Notes: a model not told the origin generated them from the letters alone. A stretch of 64,000 nucleotides of DNA from Saccharothrix saharensis (GCF_006716745.1 NZ_VFPP01000001.1:5529386-5593385), one strand, 5' to 3'; numbered from the stretch's first letter, positions 25,878 to 34,782 are shown. A program made the numbers and translations.

Positions 25878-26783
25878 TCACCGGCGGTACCAGCGCGCGG
25901 TCTCCTCGATCGCCTGCTCGTGCGGCGTGACGGCGAACGGCCCGAACGTGGCCTCGAACGCGGAGTGGTCCACCACCCACGGCGCGGTCCGCTGGTGGTC
26001 CATCTCGGCCGAGCCCTTCAGCCGCTTGTCGAACAGCGCGCCGACCTGGACCGAGAACGCGGGCAGCCGCAGCGGCCCGCGGGTGTTGCCGAGCACCCGG
26101 CCGGTCAGGGCGATGAACTCGCGCACGGTCACCGTCTCGGCCGCGGGCGTGTGCCAGACCTTCCCGTCGGCCCGCTCGTCGTCGCCCAGCACGATCGTCG
26201 CCCGGGCCGTGTCGGACAGGTGGGCGAACGTGTGCGGCAGGTCCAGCGGCCAGAACCACATCGCGCCCCTGCCCGCCGCCATCGGCTTGACCACCAGCTC
26301 GCCGGGCAGCGAGCCCGTGCCGCCCGGACCGTAGTAGTCCGACGAACGGCACGTCGTCACCGGCACCGATGCCGCCCGCAAGCGCTTGCCCAGCTCGCTG
26401 CGCAGCCGTTCCTTCGGGCCCGCGGGCCGTTCCGGCGTGTCCTCCCGCAGCGGCCCCGACACCGGCCCGTACGCGTAGAGGTTGTCGGTGTAGACGATCT
26501 TCGCCCCCGCGGCCTCGGCCGCGGCGATGGTGTTCTCCACCATCGTCGGCAGCATCGCGGTCCAGTCGGAGTACAGGACGTTCGCCGCCAGGTGGACCAG
26601 GGACGCGCCCTCGACCGCCTTGATCGTGGCGTCGCGGTCCATCAGGTCGGCGCGCACGTCCCGCGCACCTGCCGGAACACCACCTGAACGTGTGACAGCA
26701 CGGACCTCCCGGCCGTCCGCCACCAGCAGGCGGGCGATCTCACCGCCGATGCCCCGTCCCGCACCCAGCACGACCACCGTCAT
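25878..26783 (-). CDS. NAD(P)-dependent epimerase/dehydratase-like protein
   Basis: A 301-residue extended short-chain dehydrogenase. The N-terminal nucleotide motif is VVVLGAGRGIGGEIARLLV (G-x-G-x2-G). LVHLAANVLYSDW follows, then VYTDNLYAYGPVSGPLRED. A canonical Y-x3-K catalytic pair is not evident; RSSDYYGPGGTG stands in the later part of the fold. Such proteins are usually annotated as NAD-dependent epimerases, and some are only NmrA-like sensors. ATG 26783 (behind GAGGGGGCG) is preferred over an upstream in-frame codon. It is divergent from a TetR regulator with a palindromic operator between them, which makes it the probable target. Confidence 0.8.
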   Translation of the reverse strand: MTVVVLGAGRGIGGEIARLLVADGREVRAVTRSGGVPAGARDVRADLMDRDATIKAVEGASLVHLAANVLYSDWTAMLPTMVENTIAAAEAAGAKIVYTDNLYAYGPVSGPLREDTPERPAGPKERLRSELGKRLRAASVPVTTCRSSDYYGPGGTGSLPGELVVKPMAAGRGAMWFWPLDLPHTFAHLSDTARATIVLGDDERADGKVWHTPAAETVTVREFIALTGRVLGNTRGPLRLPAFSVQVGALFDKRLKGSAEMDHQRTAPWVVDHSAFEATFGPFAVTPHEQAIEETARWYRR

Positions 26784-26813
26784 GACGCCCCCTCGTATCA
26801 AGCCCTCACTGTT

Positions 26814-26828
26814 GTTAGAAGTTCTAAC
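26814..26828. promoter_or_regulatory. Palindromic TetR-type operator
   Basis: GTTAGAA-G-TTCTAAC is a perfect 15-bp inverted repeat between divergent tetR and epimerase genes. A further half site, GTTAGAG, lies at 26833-26839. The arrangement suggests repression of both genes by the TetR protein. Confidence 0.72.
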
Positions 26829-26866
26829 ACAAGTTAGAGTGCGGTTGTCAACAGGAGGGTCAGCCG

Positions 26867-27565
26867 ATGGTCAACGTCCGCCGGGAGCGGTACCGCGAGG
26901 AGACGAAGTCGGAGGCCAAGCGCATCGCGCTGGAGCAGTTGGCGGACCAGGGGATCGCCGGGATCTCGGTCAACGCCATCGCCAAGCGCATGGGCGTGAC
27001 GGGTCCCGCGCTCTACCGGTACTTCAAGGGGCGCGACGAGCTGCTCAACGACCTGATCCGCGACGCGTGGCACGACCTGGCGGTCGCGGTGGAGGCGGCG
27101 GTGGCGGCGTCGACCGACGCGTCACCACCCGATCGGGTGCGTGCGTTCGCGGGGGCGTTCCGGACGTGGGCCGTCACCGAGCCGCACCGCTACCTGCTGC
27201 TGTTCGGCACGCCGCTGCCGGGGTACCACGCGCCGGAGGACACGGTGCTGCTCGCGCATCGCACCATGAGCGCGCTGCTCGGCGTCCTGCCGCACGAGGA
27301 CGGGGCCGCGGCCGGGCCGTCCACGCTGGACGACCAGCTCGTGGCCTGGGCGGGCTCGCGCGGCGAGGGGAACGTGCCCCCCGCCGTGCTGCTCACCGCC
27401 ATGCGTGCGTTCACCAGGCTGCACGGCGTGCTCAGCCTGGAGGTCTCGGGCCAGTTCGGGCCGATGGGGGTCGACCCGGCGCTGCTCTACCGCGCCGAGG
27501 TCGAGTCCTTGATCCTGGGTGACTCGGAGGCCCGCGGCTCGACCAGGCTGTCGGGGCCGGGGTAG
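26867..27565 (+). CDS. TetR family regulator with WHG-type C-terminal domain
   Basis: A 232-residue repressor. The N-terminal helix-turn-helix reads AKRIALEQLADQGIAGISVN, then AIAKRMGVTGPALYRYFKGRDELL, a canonical TetR recognition helix. The C-terminal domain (FRTWAVTEPHRYLLLFGTPL, then GYHAPED, and later TRLHGVLSLEV) matches the WHG-type ligand domain of one TetR subgroup. ATG 26867 is preceded by AGGAGGG. The 3' end overlaps the convergent DUF1918 gene by 79 bases. It probably represses itself and the divergent epimerase. Confidence 0.9.
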   Translation: MVNVRRERYREETKSEAKRIALEQLADQGIAGISVNAIAKRMGVTGPALYRYFKGRDELLNDLIRDAWHDLAVAVEAAVAASTDASPPDRVRAFAGAFRTWAVTEPHRYLLLFGTPLPGYHAPEDTVLLAHRTMSALLGVLPHEDGAAAGPSTLDDQLVAWAGSRGEGNVPPAVLLTAMRAFTRLHGVLSLEVSGQFGPMGVDPALLYRAEVESLILGDSEARGSTRLSGPG

Positions 27566-27711
27566 ACCAGCCCTTCGTGGCCGTCGGAGAAGCGGACCCG
27601 ATACGGGGGCGCACCTTCCGGGCCGCGCACTTCGAGGATCTCGCCGACCGTCTCGTCGAGACCCACCGCGCGGCTGTGGATGTGCAACCGGTCGCCTACT
27701 GTCGCGTGCAT
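27487..27711 (-). CDS. DUF1918 family small protein
   Basis: A 74-residue protein whose sequence (MHATVGDRLHIHSRAVGLDE, VGEILEVRGPEGAPPYRVRF, DGHEGLVYPGPDS) matches the actinobacterial DUF1918 family, a small SH3-like barrel of unknown function. ATG 27711 is chosen because GGAG (complement of 27721-27724) lies 9 bases upstream. The C-terminal 26 codons are antisense to the end of the convergent tetR gene. Confidence 0.85.
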   Translation of the reverse strand: MHATVGDRLHIHSRAVGLDETVGEILEVRGPEGAPPYRVRFSDGHEGLVYPGPDSLVEPRASESPRIKDSTSAR

Positions 27712-27778
27712 CTGCAACACCTCCGGTGCGTCACAGCGTAGGACTGTTCCGAAGGTACCGACAGCCTGGCATTTCCGC

Positions 27779-28174
27779 TCAGGCGCAGGCGTTGGACAGC
27801 TTGGCCACCTGGTCCAGCTTCTCCTGCGACCAGGTCGCGATGTTGGCCGGGTTCAGGTCCTCCAGCGTCACCTTGCTCATGGTGTCCGAGACCCCGGTGA
27901 TGGCGTCCTGGAGCGTGGTGTCGCCGGCCTTCGCGGCCAGCGCGTTCAGCTCCTCGGCCTTCTTCTGGGTCTCCTCCAGCGCCTTCTGGGGGTCGGTCGC
28001 GTCGGGCGTGAAGCCCGCCAGCTTCAGCGCTTCGATGCACAGCTGCGCCTTGTCCGCGGCCTGGCCGACCTGGTTGGCCGTGTCCGAGGCCTGCTGCACG
28101 GCCTCGCAGCCGGAGACCGCCGCAGCGAGCCCCATCGCCAGCAGGAGGGTGGCTACCGGACGACCTGCGCGCAT
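27779..28174 (-). CDS. Predicted small lipoprotein
   Basis: A 131-residue exported protein. The N-terminus has a basic start (MRAGRP), a hydrophobic core (VATLLLAMGLAAA) and a lipobox VSGC, so Cys22 should be lipidated and anchor the protein outside the membrane. The mature part is helical, Ala/Gln/Lys-rich (AVQQASDTANQVGQAADKAQ) and has two further Cys (LCIEAL and the penultimate residue), which could form a disulfide. No family or function is recognised. It stands alone between DUF1918 and the ABC exporter genes. Confidence 0.72.
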   Translation of the reverse strand: MRAGRPVATLLLAMGLAAAVSGCEAVQQASDTANQVGQAADKAQLCIEALKLAGFTPDATDPQKALEETQKKAEELNALAAKAGDTTLQDAITGVSDTMSKVTLEDLNPANIATWSQEKLDQVAKLSNACA

Positions 28175-28212
28175 GAGGTGCTCCCGTTCTACGTTGACCG
28201 TTTCGTCCGACT

Positions 28213-29166
28213 CTACCGACGCGCGTACAGCCGACGCACCACGTCGTCGATTTCCGGCTCGACAACCACCAGGTCGTGCACCTCCGCCCTGGCGGCCACG
28301 GCGGAGATCAGCGCCGCGGCGGTCGTGTCGGCCCGGCTGAACGTGAGGTGGTGTCGCAACCCGTTCAGCTCCGCGCGGCTCGACGTGACGCCGGGCAACC
28401 CGGCCAGTTCCGCCGGTTTTTCCAGGTCGACCACCAGCACCCGCTCCGGCGCGACCTCCGCGCGCAACGCCTCCAGCGGCCCATCCGCGAGCACCGTGCC
28501 GCGGTCGATCACCACCAACCGGGGGCACAGCCGCTCGATGTCGTCCAAGTCGTGCGTGGTGAGCAGGAGCGTGGTGCCGCGCTGCGCGTTCAGGTCGGCC
28601 AGGAACTCCCGCAGCCGTTCCTTGGACTCCAGGTCCAGCCCGATCGTCGGCTCGTCCAGCACCAGCAGCTCCGGCCCGTGCAACAGGGACGCCGTGACCT
28701 CGCCGCGCATCCGCTGCCCCAGTGACAGCTGCCGGACCGGCGTGTCCAGGAAAGCGCCCAGCTCCAGCAGCTCGACGCACTCGCGCAACCGGCTCGCGTA
28801 GTCGCCCCCCGGCACCCGGTAGATCGCCCGCAGCAGCTCGAAGCTGTCCCGCAGCGGCAGGTCCCACCAGAGCTGGCTGCGCTGCCCGAACACCACGCCG
28901 ATCCGCCGCGCCAGGTCCCGCCGGCCGCGGGAGGGCTCCACCCCGCACACCCGCACGTGCCCGGACGTCGGCACGAGGATCCCGGTGAGCATCTTGATGG
29001 TGGTCGACTTGCCCGCGCCGTTGGGCCCGACGTAGCCGACCGCCTCACCCGCCGCCACGTCGAACGCCACGTCGTCGACGGCCCGCACGACCCGGCGTTC
29101 CCGGCGGAACCGCCCCACCTTGGTCGTCACGGTGAACTCGCGCCGCAGGTCGCGCACCTCGATCAT
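28213..29166 (-). CDS. ABC-2 type exporter, ATP-binding subunit
   Basis: A 317-residue ATPase. Walker A is GYVGPNGAGKSTTIKMLTG, the signature is LSLGQRMRGEVTASLL, Walker B is LLVLDEPTIGLD and the H-loop is TTHDLDDIERL. The Q-loop region reads VVFGQRSQLWWDLPLRDSF, typical of the subgroup paired with DUF990-like permeases. A C-terminal regulatory part (about 80 residues) follows. ATG 29166 overlaps the permease stop by 4 bases. With the two upstream permeases it forms a three-gene export operon; the substrate is unknown. Confidence 0.93.
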   Translation of the reverse strand: MIEVRDLRREFTVTTKVGRFRRERRVVRAVDDVAFDVAAGEAVGYVGPNGAGKSTTIKMLTGILVPTSGHVRVCGVEPSRGRRDLARRIGVVFGQRSQLWWDLPLRDSFELLRAIYRVPGGDYASRLRECVELLELGAFLDTPVRQLSLGQRMRGEVTASLLHGPELLVLDEPTIGLDLESKERLREFLADLNAQRGTTLLLTTHDLDDIERLCPRLVVIDRGTVLADGPLEALRAEVAPERVLVVDLEKPAELAGLPGVTSSRAELNGLRHHLTFSRADTTAAALISAVAARAEVHDLVVVEPEIDDVVRRLYARR

Positions 29167-29960
29167 GATCCGGTCCCTCGGTAGTGCCGCACGGCCGTGC
29201 GCCAGACCAGGCCGGCGACGACGGCCGCCGCGGCGGCGACGAGCGGTGAGACCCACCCCAGGAACGCGGGACCGCCCAGCGGGTCCGGCCGGTCCAGCAG
29301 CGCGAGGCTGGGGTAGTAGGCGACGAACGCGCCGGGGATGACGAACGCGAAGAACCGCCGCAGCCACGGCCCGTACACCGTGGCGGGGTAGGACGTGAAC
29401 GCGTTGCTGCCGTAGGTGACCGTGTTGGCCAGTTCCTGGCCGTCCACCACCCAGAAGCACACCGCGTTGGCCGCCACCCAGATGGACGAGAAGATCACCG
29501 CACCGCCGATGGGTGCCACCACGACGAGGGCGATGGTGCCCGCCGACCACGCGATGTCGTTGTGGCTCAACGCGTACGCCATCGCGCCGAGCCCGGCGAC
29601 GATCCGGCCCACCTTCCGCAGGTGCAGGTCGGACGCCATCATCTGGGCCAACGTCCCCAGTGGCCGCAGCAGGAGCACGTCGAACGTGCCCGTGCGGATG
29701 TAGGTCGGCAGCTCGTCCAGCTGCCCGGCCACCATGTCCGCGATCCCGAACGCCGTGCCCGCGATCGCGTACATCAGCACGACCTCGCGGACCGAGAACC
29801 CGCCCAGCGCGCTGACCCGGTTGAACAGCACCAGGATGATCGCCAGCTCGGCGAGCTGGTTGACGGCCTGCGCGACGCACTGCAGCACGAACGAGGCCCG
29901 GTAGGACATCTGGCCGCGCAACCTCGCGCCCACGAGTTTCAGGTAGACGCTCTCAGCCAC
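29163..29960 (-). CDS. ABC-2 type exporter permease (second)
   Basis: A 265-residue membrane protein with about six helices (for example LAELAIILVLFNRVSALGG, then FFAFVIPGAFVAYYPSLALL). LPTYIRTGTFDVLLLRPLGT lies in a conserved cytoplasmic loop of the DUF990/YvfS-like family. Two such permeases and one ATPase make these exporters. It overlaps the upstream permease gene by 8 bases and the ATPase gene by 4. Confidence 0.88.
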   Translation of the reverse strand: MAESVYLKLVGARLRGQMSYRASFVLQCVAQAVNQLAELAIILVLFNRVSALGGFSVREVVLMYAIAGTAFGIADMVAGQLDELPTYIRTGTFDVLLLRPLGTLAQMMASDLHLRKVGRIVAGLGAMAYALSHNDIAWSAGTIALVVVAPIGGAVIFSSIWVAANAVCFWVVDGQELANTVTYGSNAFTSYPATVYGPWLRRFFAFVIPGAFVAYYPSLALLDRPDPLGGPAFLGWVSPLVAAAAAVVAGLVWRTAVRHYRGTGS

Positions 29961-30729
29961 CCTGGACCACCACCTTGCGCACCGCGCGGTTCAGCACGAG
30001 GTGCCCCGCGACCAGCACGGCGACCGCCCAGAACGCCTGCCCCGCCAGGAACGGCCACGGCGATCCGCGTTCGAGGAAGACGTCGACGGGCGCTTGCAGC
30101 ATGGCCGCGAACGGGGTCGACCACACGATTGGCAGCGCCCAGTCGGGGAAGAACGACAGCGGCACGGCCAAGCCGCAGAACAGCCACGTGAGCGCCGTGT
30201 AGAGCGCTTGGACACCGCGGTTGTCCAAGAGCCAGAACGTGGTCGCGTTGAGCAGGAACCTCATGCCGAAGCTCACCGCCAACGCGAGCGCCACGCTGAC
30301 CGCGAACACCGGAACGGTGCCGATCGAGGGCCAGCGGAAGGGGAAGAGCAACGCGCCGAACGCGACCGGGGGAGCCAGCCGCACCACCACGGCATAGCCG
30401 GCGCGTCCCACGTCCTCGGCGAACAACGCCATCTGGAGGTGCCAAGGCCGGTAGAGGTCGACCACGACGTCCCCGCTGCGCACCCGTTCGGCCAACTGCT
30501 TGTCGCCCCAGAGCACGACAACGGCCATGAGCCCTTGTCCGAGCCAGACGTAGGTGGCGGTCGCGGCGACGTCGTAGCCCGCGATCGGGCCCTGCCCCAC
30601 GGCCGCGACCAGCACGGCCAGCCTGAGCAGGCCGAAGGCGACGTTCGTCGCCATTCCGGCGACCATCGCCTGTCGGTAGGTGGAGTACCTGCGGAATCCG
30701 GCCAGCGCTAGCGAGACGTAAGCGCGCAC
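29953..30729 (-). CDS. ABC-2 type exporter permease (first)
   Basis: A 258-residue permease of the same family as its downstream neighbour, with about six helices. The conserved loop reads RVRSGDVVVDLYRPWHLQMA, and the C-terminal part has LSFFPDWALPIVWSTPFAAM. It is the first gene of the three-gene export operon, and a 64-base gap separates it from the stop of the preceding minus-strand gene. Confidence 0.88.
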   Translation of the reverse strand: MRAYVSLALAGFRRYSTYRQAMVAGMATNVAFGLLRLAVLVAAVGQGPIAGYDVAATATYVWLGQGLMAVVVLWGDKQLAERVRSGDVVVDLYRPWHLQMALFAEDVGRAGYAVVVRLAPPVAFGALLFPFRWPSIGTVPVFAVSVALALAVSFGMRFLLNATTFWLLDNRGVQALYTALTWLFCGLAVPLSFFPDWALPIVWSTPFAAMLQAPVDVFLERGSPWPFLAGQAFWAVAVLVAGHLVLNRAVRKVVVQGG

Positions 30730-30793
30730 GTCTGTTCACCCTAGGAACCGCCGCAACCCATTTGCGGTCCGGCGCCACCGGTCGGGATCGCGC

Positions 30794-31165
30794 TCATGCC
30801 CGACCCTCGACCCACCTCCCGGCCCGTTCCCGCAAGACCTCGTCCCGCACTTGCGGCACAACGGACTCCACTGCCCGTGCGACCGGTTTCCGGTACCGCT
30901 CGGGCAGGTCCGACTCGTCCAGCACCTCGGCCAGCAAGGCGTCCGGGTCCACCGCCCAGGCGCCCAGCGACCGCACCACCCGGGCCCTCAACGCGAACCG
31001 ATCGGCGACCGCCCGTGCCCTCCGCACGCCGTTGCGCTCCGCGCCGTGCGACGCGGCCAGGGCCACCGCCGCCCACGCCAGCCGGTTCACCGCCGTCCGG
31101 TCCTCGTCGTACACGCGACCCTGCGCGAGCACGCGGACCCACTCCCAGTCGTTGGCGTCGCTCAC
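30794..31165 (-). CDS. Hypothetical 123-aa protein coupled to arsR
   Basis: A small, mostly helical protein rich in Arg, Ala and Val (WEWVRVLAQGRVYDEDRTAV, RARVVRSLGAWAVDPDALLA, VPQVRDEVLRERAGRWVEG). No motif or membrane segment is visible. Its ATG overlaps the arsR stop by 4 bases, so it is translationally coupled to that regulator. No family is recognised. Confidence 0.65.
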   Translation of the reverse strand: MSDANDWEWVRVLAQGRVYDEDRTAVNRLAWAAVALAASHGAERNGVRRARAVADRFALRARVVRSLGAWAVDPDALLAEVLDESDLPERYRKPVARAVESVVPQVRDEVLRERAGRWVEGRA

Positions 31166-31479
31166 CGCTTCGCCGCCAGCACGCCGTCCAGCAATCCCGG
31201 GAACAACGCGTCCAAGTCATCCCTCCGCAACGCACTGATCCGCGACGTCCCCTGCGGCCGAACGCGCACCACACCCGCCTCCCGCAACGTCCGCACGTGG
31301 TGCGTCAGCGTGGACGCCGTGACGCCCAGCGGCAGCACGCCGCACGAGAGGCCCTCCTCGTGCTCCGCCAACGCGCGCACGATCCGGAGCCGGACCGGGT
31401 CGGCCAGCGCGTGCAGCACCGACGCGATCCGGATCTCGTCCCGCTCCGGGTGGGCGAGCAACGTGGTCATGACGCCCAT
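31162..31479 (-). CDS. ArsR-type winged-helix regulator
   Basis: A 105-residue regulator with a single winged helix. ASVLHALADPVRLRIVRALA is the ArsR start, and VTASTLTHHVRTLREAGVVR is the recognition helix region. No Cys pair of the metal-sensing type is visible (only one Cys, LSCGVLP), so a metal role is unlikely. ATG 31479 is used; ATG 31470 is an equally possible start. The gene is divergent from an MFS exporter with 75 bases between, the usual layout of a local repressor with its target. Confidence 0.85.
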   Translation of the reverse strand: MGVMTTLLAHPERDEIRIASVLHALADPVRLRIVRALAEHEEGLSCGVLPLGVTASTLTHHVRTLREAGVVRVRPQGTSRISALRRDDLDALFPGLLDGVLAAKR

Positions 31480-31517
31480 ACTACGAGATGTATCAAACTT
31501 CGATGACTGACGTAGTA
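31479..31517. promoter_or_regulatory. Inverted repeat between arsR-like and MFS genes
   Basis: TACTACG (31479-31485) and its complement CGTAGTA (31511-31517) flank a 25-base centre that holds ATCAAACTTCGAT. This lies in the divergent promoter region and is a candidate operator for the ArsR-type protein. The centre-to-arm spacing is long, so the true site may be the inner element only. Confidence 0.4.
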
Positions 31518-31554
31518 CGGTCGACGTCGAACCAATCTCGACTGGGGGGCACAC

Positions 31555-32763
31555 ATGTCGGCACGCACCTACCTGCTCGCCGCCGGCGCGTTCGCCATCG
31601 GCACGAGCGGGTACATCGTCTCCGGCGTGCTGCCCGCCGTGAGCGAGGAACTGCACGTCTCGCACGCCACCGCCGGGCAGCTGCTCACCGCGTTCGCCAT
31701 CGCCTACGCGATCTCGTCACCGATCCTCGCCGCCCTCACCGGCCGGTGGGAACGCCGCACGCTCCTCGTCGCGGCCCTCGTCGTCGCCGCCCTCGGCAAC
31801 CTGCTCGCCGCGCTCGCGCCCAACTACCCGCTGCTCCTCGTCGCACGCATCGTCAGCGCGCTCGGAGCAGCCGTCTACACGCCGGCGGCAACCTTGGTCG
31901 CCACCGTCCTGTCCCCGCCGCGCCACCGCGGCCGAGCCGTCGCCCTGGTGTTCGGCGGCCTGACGTTCTCCCTGGTCCTGGGCGTGCCGGCGGGCAACCT
32001 GCTCGGCGGGCCCCTCGGTTACCAGGGCGTGTTCGCCCTCATCGCCGCCGTCTCCGCGGTCGCCGCCGTCGCGGTCCGCCTGTGGCTGCCCCGCGTCGAC
32101 GCCCCGCCCGCCGTCGGCCTCCGGCAGCGCTTCGCCCCGGCCGCCGACCGGCGCGTGCTGATGGTCCTCGGCCTGACCGTGCTCGCGTGCCTGGCCGTGT
32201 TCAGCGTCTTCAACTACATCGCGCCGCTGCTGACCGAGACCGCGCACGTCGAAGGCGCCGCGATCGGCGTCCTGCTCGGCGCCTACGGCCTGGGTTCCGT
32301 GCTGGGCAACTGGGGCGCCGGTCGCCTCACCGACCGGTTCGACACCCGCAAGCTGCTCGTCGTGCTGTTCGGCTGCTTCACCGTCGTGCTGGCGACGCTG
32401 CCGCTCACCACGACCACCCCCGTCTCGGCCGGTGTCGCGCTGTTCGTCTGGGGCGCGCTCACGTGGTCGGCCAACCCGCCCATCCAGAGCTGGCTGATCG
32501 AGCTCGCGCCCGCCGACAGCGGCCTGCTGCTGTCGCTCAACGCGTCGGCGATCTACCTCGGCGTCGGCCTGTCCGGCGTCGTCGGCGGCCTGGTGATCAG
32601 CTGGTTCGGCCTGCTCCCGCTCGCGCCGATCGCCGCGTCGCTCGCCCTGGTCGCGCTGGTGGTGCTGATCTTCGCGCTCAAGCCGCGCCCCGCTCAGGAG
32701 CCGCCGAACGCGCTGGTGGTGACCTCGCCCGCGCCGGGTTCCGCCGCCAGGCAGTGGAAGTAG
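31555..32763 (+). CDS. Major facilitator superfamily exporter (DHA1-like)
   Basis: A 402-residue transporter with 12 predicted helices. The start LLAAGAFAIGTSGYIVSGVL and the A-motif loop AALTGRWERRTLLVAALVV resemble the arabinose-efflux/DHA1 subgroup. VFGGLTFSLVLGVPAGNLLG carries the exporter C-motif-like Pro-Gly pattern in helix 5. ATG 31555 has GGGGGG upstream. The 3' end overlaps the convergent kinase gene by 70 bases. It is likely regulated by the divergent ArsR protein. Confidence 0.9.
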   Translation: MSARTYLLAAGAFAIGTSGYIVSGVLPAVSEELHVSHATAGQLLTAFAIAYAISSPILAALTGRWERRTLLVAALVVAALGNLLAALAPNYPLLLVARIVSALGAAVYTPAATLVATVLSPPRHRGRAVALVFGGLTFSLVLGVPAGNLLGGPLGYQGVFALIAAVSAVAAVAVRLWLPRVDAPPAVGLRQRFAPAADRRVLMVLGLTVLACLAVFSVFNYIAPLLTETAHVEGAAIGVLLGAYGLGSVLGNWGAGRLTDRFDTRKLLVVLFGCFTVVLATLPLTTTTPVSAGVALFVWGALTWSANPPIQSWLIELAPADSGLLLSLNASAIYLGVGLSGVVGGLVISWFGLLPLAPIAASLALVALVVLIFALKPRPAQEPPNALVVTSPAPGSAARQWK

Positions 32764-34082
32764 TTCCGGTCGCCGTCGGCGAACGCGACGGCGGTGATCC
32801 TCCACGTCGACGTGTCCACGGTCGGGCGGGTGTTGGCCTCCATGGCCTCGGCCGTGCACACGTCGGCGACCTCGGGGGCCTGCACGAGGGCGTCACTGGT
32901 GACCTGGGGCATGGCCCCGGAGAGCCAGCCGCCGCCGAACGCCTCCCAGAAGTGCTCGACCGAGCAGTCCCCGGCACGGCGGGCGGTCGCCGCCTGACCA
33001 CCGAAGTTGTTGATGCCGTGGTAGCAGGTGGGTTCCGCGACGCAGAAACCCGTCCCGCACCGGTCGAGCCGGGGCGGTGGGGCGGTCTCCTGCGCGCTGG
33101 TGGTGGTCGTGGCGGTCCCGGGACTGCCCACGGCGTCCTGGGTGCGCGTCGCCCACCACCAGGTGCCGGCCGCGACGACCACCGCCAGCACCGCCGCACC
33201 GCCCACCAGCGCCCACGGCTTCTTGGTGGGCGGGGGCGTGTAGGAGGCGTTGTAGTACCGGTGCTCGTGGCCCGGCACCTGCCGCGGCACCTGGCTGAGC
33301 TCGTCCCGCAACCGGGCCGCGGTGGGCGTCCGCCGGGTGGCGTCGGGGTCCAACGCCCGCACCAGCGTGTCGTGCAGGTCCGGCGGCACGCCCGGGACCC
33401 GCGGCACCGGTGACCGCAGCACCTCGCCGAGGTGGTCGAACGACTCGACCGGCCAGGGCACCGGCCGCGGCGGCTTGCCCGCGAGCAGGTCGTACAGCGT
33501 GGCCGCCAACGCGTACACGTCCGCCGCCGCCGTCGGCTGGGCCATCGCGAACGCCTCGGGCGGCGCGTAGCCGGGGCTCAACGCGTCCCTCGTGACCGTG
33601 CTGGACCCCTCGGCGTCCAGCAGCGCCGCCAGCCCGAAGTCGGCCAGCTTCACCGTGCCGTAGCGGTCGAGCAGGATGTTGCCCGGCTTGATGTCGCGGT
33701 GCAGCACGCCTTCCGCGTGGGCCGCCGCCAACGCGTCCGCCAGTTGGACGCCCAGCTCGCGCACCCGTGCCGCGGGCAGGGGCCCGTCACGCCGGACCAC
33801 GTCGGCCAGCGACCCGCCCGTGCACAGTTCCATGACCAGGTAGGGCGTGCCCTGCGGGGTGAAGTTCGCGTCGTGCACCGACACCACGTGCGGGTGCCCG
33901 GACAGCCGCGCCGCCGCGTGCGCCTCGCGCAGGAACCGCCGCCGGTCCCGTTCGGTCCGCAGCACCCGGTTGTCGACCTTGACCGCGACCTCGCGGTCCA
34001 GCTGGACCTGGCGGGCGCGGTAGACCGTGGCGAAACCGCCCTGGCCCAACGGCGTGAGATGGGTGAGACCCGGCAACTGCAC
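32694..34082 (-). CDS. Transmembrane serine/threonine protein kinase
   Basis: A 462-residue Hanks-type kinase. The ATP-site loop is LGQGGFATVYRARQ, and the lysine lies in REVAVKVDNR. The catalytic loop is HRDIKPGNILLD, the metal loop LADFGLAAL and the activation end SPGYAPPEAF. The kinase domain spans residues 1-270. A Pro-rich linker and one membrane helix (ALVGGAAVLAVVVAAGTWWW) follow, then about 130 exported residues with six Cys that may form disulfides (RCGTGFCVAEPTCYHGINN). It is a sensor kinase of PknB type, but without PASTA domains. It starts with GTG 34082. Signals and targets are unknown. Confidence 0.93.
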   Translation of the reverse strand: MQLPGLTHLTPLGQGGFATVYRARQVQLDREVAVKVDNRVLRTERDRRRFLREAHAAARLSGHPHVVSVHDANFTPQGTPYLVMELCTGGSLADVVRRDGPLPAARVRELGVQLADALAAAHAEGVLHRDIKPGNILLDRYGTVKLADFGLAALLDAEGSSTVTRDALSPGYAPPEAFAMAQPTAAADVYALAATLYDLLAGKPPRPVPWPVESFDHLGEVLRSPVPRVPGVPPDLHDTLVRALDPDATRRTPTAARLRDELSQVPRQVPGHEHRYYNASYTPPPTKKPWALVGGAAVLAVVVAAGTWWWATRTQDAVGSPGTATTTTSAQETAPPPRLDRCGTGFCVAEPTCYHGINNFGGQAATARRAGDCSVEHFWEAFGGGWLSGAMPQVTSDALVQAPEVADVCTAEAMEANTRPTVDTSTWRITAVAFADGDRNYFHCLAAEPGAGEVTTSAFGGS

Positions 34083-34091
34083 GCCGGGACT

Positions 34092-34688
34092 CTAACCCCC
34101 GGCGGCCGCGCCGCCGCCCTCCTTGACCGCCGCCTTCGCCGCCTTCTTGAACGCCCGGACCTCGGCCAACGTCTCCGCGCTCGTCACGTCCGCGATCGAC
34201 CGCCGCGACCCTTCCTCCCCGTACGCACCCGCGGCCTCCCGCCACCCGTCCGGCGTCACCCCGAGCTGCTTGCCGAGCAACGCGACGAAGATCCGCGCCT
34301 TCTGGTCACCGAACCCGGGCAACGCCTTCACCCGCTTGAGCACTTCCCTGCCGTCCGGCTTGCCGGCCTTCCAGATGTTCGCCGCCTTGCCGTCGTAGTG
34401 CTCGATGACGTGCAGGGCCAACGCGTGCACGCGCCGCGCCATCGACCCGCCGTACCGGTGGATGGCGGGCGGCTGGACGCACAGCTCCACGAACTCGTCC
34501 ACGTCGGTCCGCGCGATCTTCTCGATGCTGAACCCCGCCATCCGATCCGCGATCTTCCGCGGTCCGGCGAAGGCGTGCTCCATGGGGAACTGCTGGTCCA
34601 GCAGCAATCCCGTGAGCAGGGCGAACGGATCCTCGCTCAGCAACTTGTCGGCGGCGGGGTCACCGGTCAGGCGGAGCTTCCTCGGCAT
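34092..34688 (-). CDS. HhH-GPD family DNA glycosylase-like protein
   Basis: A 198-residue protein of the helix-hairpin-helix base-excision family. LTGDPAADKLLSEDPFALLT begins it, and VKALPGFGDQKARIFVALLG forms the HhH motif. A catalytic Lys or Asp equivalent to Nth/MutY is not clearly visible and no Fe-S Cys cluster is present. This matches the uncharacterised actinobacterial HhH-GPD family (TIGR03252-like). The C-terminus is Lys/Ala-rich. It lies 9 bases upstream of the kinase gene on the same strand. Confidence 0.85.
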   Translation of the reverse strand: MPRKLRLTGDPAADKLLSEDPFALLTGLLLDQQFPMEHAFAGPRKIADRMAGFSIEKIARTDVDEFVELCVQPPAIHRYGGSMARRVHALALHVIEHYDGKAANIWKAGKPDGREVLKRVKALPGFGDQKARIFVALLGKQLGVTPDGWREAAGAYGEEGSRRSIADVTSAETLAEVRAFKKAAKAAVKEGGGAAAGG

Positions 34689-34782
34689 GCGCCCATCCTC
34701 GCACCGGACCCCCGGACCTCACTCGGCGAGCCCTGCTCGTCCAGAGCTCGGAAGATCTCTCCGGTAGCTTCCGGTTGACTGC

